Origin: Opitutus sp.
GTDB taxonomy: Bacteria > Verrucomicrobiota > Verrucomicrobiia > Opitutales > Opitutaceae
Direction of reading: 5' to 3'
NCBI GenBank assembly: GCA_013821985.1
Contig: PNJQ01000014.1
Span: 1-56,799, forward strand
DNA length: 56,799 nucleotides
The notes beneath the pieces were generated by a model. That model was given only the letters and a program-made list of their open reading frames with translations, was not told where the DNA came from and made no database searches. The translations under genes and the position numbers were made by a program. This document shows, one piece after another, positions 52,203 through 56,799 of this stretch (position 1 is the first letter of the stretch; each line of letters opens with the position of its first letter).

Positions 52203-52778
52203 TCAGTAGCGCACCGCGTAGAACGCCAGCGCGAGGGCGCCGACGTAGAGCGCCCACGTCGCAACGCCGCGCAGAAACGGCCATTTGTCGAAGGTGCGCC
52301 AGGTCGTGTCCGCCATGTCCGAAACCGGGCCGAGGTCGATCGGGCGCGGCATCATGTTGGAGAATTCCAGATCAGGCCCGGCCTGCACATAGGTCTTGCG
52401 CAGTTCCGCGACAAGTTCGGGCGGCGGATCCTGTTCGTTGAGGAAATGCTGCGACCAGCGCTGTGGGATGGCGGCGAGATGCACCGCGGCGCGTTCGTGC
52501 GCGAGGCGGCGGCCGGGGCCCTCATTCTCGTTCAGCCCCACGATGTGTTGAATCCAGCCTTCGATGAGCAGAATCGCGGCGTCGGCGGCGAGCTCGACGG
52601 GAGGCAGATCAGGTTGCGCGGCGTGACGCTCGCGCGCGAACTGCAACACCTGTTCGCTCAACTCTCCGAGAGACGTCGCGGGCACCCCGTGCGCCCGCAG
52701 GTAGCCTTGCACGCGTTCACGCGCTTCCGCCCACGCCGCAGCGTCGGCGACTGGAGGGCTGACGCTCACGGTTTCCAT
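52203..52778 (-). CDS. Unknown protein between opgG and opgH, C-terminal membrane helix
   Basis: A 191-residue protein I do not recognise. Residues 10-150 are mostly helical and acidic (ADAAAWAEARERVQGYLRAH, ELAADAAILLIEGWIQHIVG); a single hydrophobic helix closes the chain (ATWALYVGALALAFYAVRY), so it is probably a tail-anchored inner-membrane protein. Its start overlaps the opgG stop by 13 bases, and opgH follows, so it is translated with the glucan synthesis machinery. A structural or regulatory subunit linking OpgG and OpgH is a reasonable guess. Confidence 0.7.
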   Translation of the reverse strand: METVSVSPPVADAAAWAEARERVQGYLRAHGVPATSLGELSEQVLQFARERHAAQPDLPPVELAADAAILLIEGWIQHIVGLNENEGPGRRLAHERAAVHLAAIPQRWSQHFLNEQDPPPELVAELRKTYVQAGPDLEFSNMMPRPIDLGPVSDMADTTWRTFDKWPFLRGVATWALYVGALALAFYAVRY

Positions 52779-54289
52779 GTCATGGCCCAGGTCTCCGTCA
52801 GGACGCGGTCACCGAGTTTGAGTCGCGCGCGCAATTCCGACGAGGGCGCGTCGGGCGCAGCGGTGACAATGAGCACGAGACGCCACGAGCCGTCGGTGTC
52901 ATTGCGCACGACGTTCTGGTGTTCGAGCTTCGCCTCACCGCGAATGGAGACATCCGCCTCGAGGTCGGCGTCGGCGGGGACGGACTTCACGGACAATCCG
53001 TCGAAATCGATCACGTAGCGCGTCCGACCGCGGCGACCGTCCTCGGCCGTCTGGCGCGTGGCGCGCACCCAGCCTTCGGGACCGCCAAAGACGCGTTGAT
53101 TTGTCCAATGCAAGCGCCAGTGCAGGTCGAGGGATGTGCCGGGAGCGACCGGCTGGTCGGGGGTGAAAAAGGCGGTGATGTTATCGTGGTATTCGTCCTT
53201 CGTCGGCATCTCGACCAAACGCACCCGTCCGGCCGGCCACTGGCCGATGGCCTCCACCCAAATGCTCGGACGCGCGTGATAATGCGCCTCGAGATCCTCG
53301 TAGCTGCGGAAATCGCGGTCGCGTTGCAGGAGACCGAAGCCTTTCAACGCTGGCGCGGCGAAATCGCTCCGCAGAATCGTGGTCGGGTTGATGAGCGGAC
53401 GCCACAGCCGCTCGTCCTTCGTCGCGGCAACCAACAGGCCGTCGGAGTCGTGCACCTCCGGGCGAAAGTCGCCGAAGCGATCGGGCGAATTCTCGCCATA
53501 CCAGAACATGCTGCTCATCGGCGCCATGCCGGGAAGCTCCACGCCCTGGCGAAAAAACAACGACGCCTGCACATCGACGATCGTCGTTTCGCCCGGCGTG
53601 ATGACGAAGGTGTAGGCACCGGTGACGCTCCGACTGTCGAGCAGCGCGTGGAGAGTGAGCGATTTCGAGGACGGGTCGGGTTTGCCGAGCCAAAATTCGA
53701 TGAACGACGGAAACTCCTCGGTCGCGGGACCGCCGGCGTTGAGCGCGAGGCCGCGGGCGGAGATGCCGTAGCGCTGACCTTTCGCCAGGGCGCGGAAGTA
53801 GCTCGCGCCGAGGAACGAGACGACCTCGTCCCATTTTTCCGGCGCGTTGAGTTCGTGGATCACGCGGAAGCCCGCGTAATTCAGGCCGCGGCGGCTCCAA
53901 AACGACGGGGTGAGATTCTGATAATCGAAAAATTTAACCGAGAACGGAATCGGCTGCGTATGCGTCGGCGTGAATTCGTTCAGCTCGATGGTCTGGTTGA
54001 AGAGATAGCCGGGATGGAAAAACTGGATCTGAAACGGCAGCTTGTCGCCGCGCCAGAGCGACGCGTCCGGAATGAAGCGGATGCGGCGATAGTCGTCGTA
54101 GCCGAGTTTCCTGAAATAGGCCGTCACCTGCTCGCGCGGCGACTCGTGCGGTTCCTTCGCGACCTCGGCGGCGATCTGTTTCACGTAATCGTGATTCACT
54201 GTGGCGCGCTCGATGGCGCCGGCGCGCGACAGCAGCGCGGGGAGCACGAATGCCGCGAGCAGGGCAGCGTTAAGGCGGTATAAATTCAT
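52766..54289 (-). CDS. opgG: Periplasmic glucans biosynthesis protein G
   Basis: A 507-residue periplasmic protein needed to branch and build osmoregulated glucans. A signal peptide (MNLYRLNAALLAAFVLPALL, cleaved near residue 25) is followed by the large beta-sandwich typical of MdoG (YDDYRRIRFIPDASLW, FQIQFFHPGYLF, GASYFRALAKGQRYGISARG, EEFPSFIEFWLG, SMFWYGENS, RDFRSYEDLEAHYH) and a smaller C-terminal Ig-like domain. Start at 54289 chosen because it begins the signal peptide. It heads the opgG - unknown - opgH operon. Confidence 0.92.
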   Translation of the reverse strand: MNLYRLNAALLAAFVLPALLSRAGAIERATVNHDYVKQIAAEVAKEPHESPREQVTAYFRKLGYDDYRRIRFIPDASLWRGDKLPFQIQFFHPGYLFNQTIELNEFTPTHTQPIPFSVKFFDYQNLTPSFWSRRGLNYAGFRVIHELNAPEKWDEVVSFLGASYFRALAKGQRYGISARGLALNAGGPATEEFPSFIEFWLGKPDPSSKSLTLHALLDSRSVTGAYTFVITPGETTIVDVQASLFFRQGVELPGMAPMSSMFWYGENSPDRFGDFRPEVHDSDGLLVAATKDERLWRPLINPTTILRSDFAAPALKGFGLLQRDRDFRSYEDLEAHYHARPSIWVEAIGQWPAGRVRLVEMPTKDEYHDNITAFFTPDQPVAPGTSLDLHWRLHWTNQRVFGGPEGWVRATRQTAEDGRRGRTRYVIDFDGLSVKSVPADADLEADVSIRGEAKLEHQNVVRNDTDGSWRLVLIVTAAPDAPSSELRARLKLGDRVLTETWAMTWKP

Positions 54290-54505
54290 CCAGCGAATAC
54301 GGCTAAGGGGGGTGCGGGGGAGTCTCCATCCAATTTTCCGGTGCACCCGCGCCAAAGCGGAGCGAGCGGCTGCCTAAAATGAACGCAGCGCCTACGCCAA
54401 GTTCCCGGCAACTGTGCAGGAGATTCCCGTTTGTGGCATCGTATCTCTCGCGTATGCTGTGGGATAGCACGGATTGAATGGGGGCCAGTGATGACGCGAA
54501 TGGAT

Positions 54506-54520
54506 TTAGAATAATTCTAA
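54506..54520. promoter_or_regulatory. Per/Fur-box palindrome upstream of the Fur-family gene
   Basis: TTAGAATAATTCTAA is a perfect 7-1-7 inverted repeat 51 bases before the regulator start. It matches the PerR-box layout TTATAATnATTATAA at all but one position per arm. It stands out in AT content from the GC-rich surroundings. Autoregulation by the adjacent regulator is likely; the divergent opgG promoter is about 215 bases away. Confidence 0.75.
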
Positions 54521-54571
54521 TTCCTACTTGAAACTCAGTCCCAACGGGCTTGCTTTGGTGCTCTTCGCTCC

Positions 54572-55000
54572 ATGGCCACTTCCCTCGAATCCTCCGCGCT
54601 CACCAAGCGCCTGACCGACAGCGGTCTCCGACCCACGCCGCAACGCGAAGTCGTTTTCAAGGTGATCCTCGAAAAACGCGATCATCCGACCGCGGACGAA
54701 ATTTTTGCCCGCGTGAAGTCGCAGATGCCGACCATCTCGCTCGCCACCGTCTATAATTGTCTCGAGACGCTCGTGCAAAACGGCCTCGTGCGGCAGGTGA
54801 ATTTTGACCGCGCGCCGACGCGCTATTGCCCGAACCTGCACGAGCACGCGCATTTTCACGACGAGACGACCGGCGAAGTGCACGACATTGACGTGCCGGC
54901 CGAATTGCTCGCGAAGCTCCGCGGAGTTCTTCCGCCCGGCTACGACGCGAGCGCCATCGAACTGAGTTTCCGCGGCAAGGCCGCACCCGAAACGAACTGA
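54572..55000 (+). CDS. Fur-family regulator, PerR-like
   Basis: A 142-residue metal-dependent regulator. The winged helix is [20 protein letters not shown], then [20 protein letters not shown]; the metal-site region is [19 protein letters not shown]. The two CxxC pairs that hold structural zinc in many Fur and PerR proteins are absent, with only isolated cysteines. A Per-box palindrome lies just upstream and sufC and sufB follow 47 bases after its stop, so it probably senses iron or peroxide and adjusts iron-sulfur cluster assembly. PerR versus Fur cannot be settled by sequence reading alone. Confidence 0.88.
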   Translation: MATSLESSALTKRLTDSGLRPTPQREVVFKVILEKRDHPTADEIFARVKSQMPTISLATVYNCLETLVQNGLVRQVNFDRAPTRYCPNLHEHAHFHDETTGEVHDIDVPAELLAKLRGVLPPGYDASAIELSFRGKAAPETN

Positions 55001-55047
55001 ATTCCGCCCCCTTTTCCTCTCCGCCCTCTCCTTCCCCACTTACCGCA

Positions 55048-55803
55048 ATGAGCCAACTCGAAATCAAAGACCTCCACATCAGCATCGGCGAAAAGCCCAT
55101 CGTCAAAGGCCTCAACCTGACGATCAAACAGGGTGAAGTGCACGCCATCATGGGCCCGAACGGCACCGGCAAGAGCACGCTCGCCAAGGCGATCGCCGGT
55201 CATCCGGACTACACGATCACGAGCGGTGATGTGCTGATGGACGGCAAATCCATCCTCACGATGGAAGTCGATGAGCGCGCCCGCAGCGGCCTGTTCCTCG
55301 CGTTCCAATATCCGAGCGAAATCCCCGGCGTCTCGATCGCGAACTTCCTCCGCGCCGCCGTGCAGGCGCGCATGGCCGAAGGCGAGGAACTCGACGCGAC
55401 CGGTTACTACAAGCGTCTCTACTCGAAGATGGACATGCTGAAGATCGACCGGAAATTCACCTCCCGCTCGGTCAACGAAGGCTTTTCCGGCGGCGAGAAA
55501 AAGCGCTGTGAAATCCTCCAGATGGCGATGCTCGAACCGAAGTTCTCCATTATGGACGAGACCGACTCCGGCCTCGACATCGACGCGCTCCGCATCGTCT
55601 CCGAAGGCGTCAACGCCCTCCGCGGCGCGACGCTCGGCATCCTCCTCATCACGCACTACCAGCGCCTGCTGAATTACATCGTGCCCGACTATGTGCACGT
55701 CATGTGGGACGGCCACATCGTGAAGAGCGGCGACAAGTCCCTCGCCCTCGAACTCGAGGAAAAGGGCTACGACTGGGTGAAGAAGGAACTCGTCAAAGTC
55801 TGA
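55048..55803 (+). CDS. sufC: Fe-S cluster assembly ATPase SufC
   Basis: A 251-residue cytoplasmic ABC ATPase of the SufBCD scaffold. Walker [19 protein letters not shown], signature [13 protein letters not shown], Walker [17 protein letters not shown], the switch His in [14 protein letters not shown] and the SufC-typical ending [18 protein letters not shown] are all present and length is normal. sufB follows after 146 bases that hold a repeat. Gene order regulator-sufC-sufB suggests control by the adjacent Fur-family protein. Confidence 0.95.
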   Translation: MSQLEIKDLHISIGEKPIVKGLNLTIKQGEVHAIMGPNGTGKSTLAKAIAGHPDYTITSGDVLMDGKSILTMEVDERARSGLFLAFQYPSEIPGVSIANFLRAAVQARMAEGEELDATGYYKRLYSKMDMLKIDRKFTSRSVNEGFSGGEKKRCEILQMAMLEPKFSIMDETDSGLDIDALRIVSEGVNALRGATLGILLITHYQRLLNYIVPDYVHVMWDGHIVKSGDKSLALELEEKGYDWVKKELVKV

Positions 55804-55821
55804 TTCGGAATACCGATCCCG

Positions 55822-55916
55822 TCACAGAGAAAACCAGAGAAACACCGAGGACACAGAGAACCTAGACCAGCTCCCAATCCTCCGTGGCCTCTGAGCCCCT
55901 CCTACTGCCTCTGTGA
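55822..55916. repeat. CACAGAG-type dispersed repeat between sufC and sufB
   Basis: The gap holds TCACAGAG (55822-55829) and its complement CTCTGTGA (55909-55916), enclosing further imperfect copies (GAGGACACAGAG, CCTCCGTGGCCTCTG). The result is a long imperfect hairpin of the sort scattered through intergenic DNA of many environmental bacteria. It could make the sufC and sufB message levels differ. Confidence 0.55.
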
Positions 55917-55949
55917 TCAAAACCTAAAAATCTCCGCTCCCCTTCCGCC

Positions 55950-56799
55950 ATGAAACCTCCGAGTGAAACCGATACCGCCCTCGACATTCCTGTCGAGAAC
56001 CCCGTCGCGGGCATCGACCAGTCCGCCGGCAACTTCAGTTACAACGTCAAATACGAATTCGACGCCGGCACCGGCCTCAACGCCGACACCGTCCGCTACA
56101 TCTCCTCGGTGAAAAAGGAGGCGGACTGGATCCTCGATTTCCGCCTCAAGGCGCTGAAGACCTTCCTCGACAAACCCATGCCAACGCACTGGGCGACGAA
56201 GGATCTCGAGAACATTAATTTCGACAAGATCCGCTATTATCTTTCGAGCGGCCAGAAGCCGAAGCGCACGTGGGACGAGGTCCCCGACGACATCAAGAAG
56301 ACCTTCGAACGCCTCGGCATTCCCGAGCAGGAGCGCAAGTTCCTCGCCGGCGTCGAAGCGCAATTCGACTCCGAGGCGGCCTACTCGAACATCAAGGAAG
56401 CCGTCTCGAAACAGGGCGTCATCTTCGTCAACTCGACCGAAGGGCTGCGCGAGCACCCGGAAATTTTCCGCAAGTGGTTCGGCAAGGTCATCCCAACGGG
56501 CGACAATAAATTCTCCGCGCTCAACAGCGCCGTGTTCTCGGGCGGCTCGTTCATCTACGTTCCACCGGGCGTCAAGGTCTCGCATCCGCTGCAGGCCTAC
56601 TTCCGCATCAACGCGGAAAACTTCGGCCAGTTCGAGCGCACGCTCATCATCTGCGACGAAGGCGCCGAGGTGGTTTACATGGAAGGGTGCACCGCGCCGA
56701 AATTCTCCACTTCCACGCTGCACAGCGCGGTGGTCGAGCTCGTGGCGATGAAGGGCGCGAAGATCCAATACATCACCGTCCAGAACTGGGCCGCGAACG
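55950..56799 (+). CDS. sufB: Fe-S cluster assembly scaffold SufB, 3' end outside window
   Basis: The first 283 codons of SufB, the scaffold on which clusters are built with SufC and SufD. It begins [14 protein letters not shown], followed by conserved stretches [92 protein letters not shown] and [20 protein letters not shown]. The frame is open to the last base, so the C-terminal core with its conserved Cys lies beyond. The ATG at 55950 follows a short A-rich and C-rich leader without a clear ribosome-binding site. Confidence 0.95.
   Translation, partial: MKPPSETDTALDIPVENPVAGIDQSAGNFSYNVKYEFDAGTGLNADTVRYISSVKKEADWILDFRLKALKTFLDKPMPTHWATKDLENINFDKIRYYLSSGQKPKRTWDEVPDDIKKTFERLGIPEQERKFLAGVEAQFDSEAAYSNIKEAVSKQGVIFVNSTEGLREHPEIFRKWFGKVIPTGDNKFSALNSAVFSGGSFIYVPPGVKVSHPLQAYFRINAENFGQFERTLIICDEGAEVVYMEGCTAPKFSTSTLHSAVVELVAMKGAKIQYITVQNWAAN

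Overview
The window is high-GC bacterial DNA. Codon use, gene content (MBG/YDG giant secreted proteins, HAF-type repeats, opgGH, short REP hairpins reading GGGGCTTTACGCCCC) and weak Shine-Dalgarno sequences suggest a Verrucomicrobiota member of the Opitutaceae type. That placement is inference from gene style; no rRNA gene is present to prove it.

Positions 1-17650 look like an accessory island. A minus-strand run with repeated 4-base ATGA overlaps encodes, in order, a thioredoxin-fold protein lacking both active-site cysteines, a 3170-residue secreted giant (Ig-like, YDG, 11 MBG repeats, LamG-like, calcium-binding and HAF repeats, C-terminal alpha/beta hydrolase), a membrane-anchored carboxypeptidase-regulatory-like protein, a start-less and frameshifted remnant of a second hydrolase tip, and a second paralogous carboxypeptidase-regulatory-like protein. 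This full-length / partner / orphan-tip / partner layout resembles polymorphic toxin loci. Divergent to it is a sedolisin protease with a Gly-rich C-terminal anchor. Next comes a nucleotidyltransferase/ribbon-helix-helix pair (type IV toxin-antitoxin-like) with a palindromic operator. The region ends at a 3'-half fragment of a CAT-anticodon tRNA followed by a hairpin terminator, a typical attachment-site scar.

From about 17.7 kb the sequence is more GC-rich and mixes housekeeping with secondary metabolism: galK; a methyltransferase / FAD reductase / type III polyketide synthase trio with GTGA and near-overlap junctions; and a minus-strand assembly line (40101 to 22008) of C-A-PCP, KS-AT-ACP-aminotransferase-C-A-PCP, a stand-alone phosphopantetheinyl transferase, C-A-PCP-TE and a cyclic-peptide-type ABC exporter. 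The adenylation pockets read as Thr (good match), Ala-like, and an unassigned hydrophobic type. Divergent from this lie a WecG/TagA glycosyltransferase fused to two STAS domains and a GT4 glycosyltransferase.

The last third holds a four-gene catabolic-looking operon (F420-reductase-like dehydrogenase, RidA, luciferase-like oxidoreductase, M19 dipeptidase) facing a LysR regulator that has a perfect palindrome at its start codon; thioredoxin reductase; a RAYT transposase bounded by inverted REP repeats; a VanY-type carboxypeptidase whose 5' end runs into the right repeat; opgG - unknown gene - opgH; and a Fur/PerR-type regulator with a 7-1-7 Per-box palindrome upstream of sufC and sufB, the latter running off the window.
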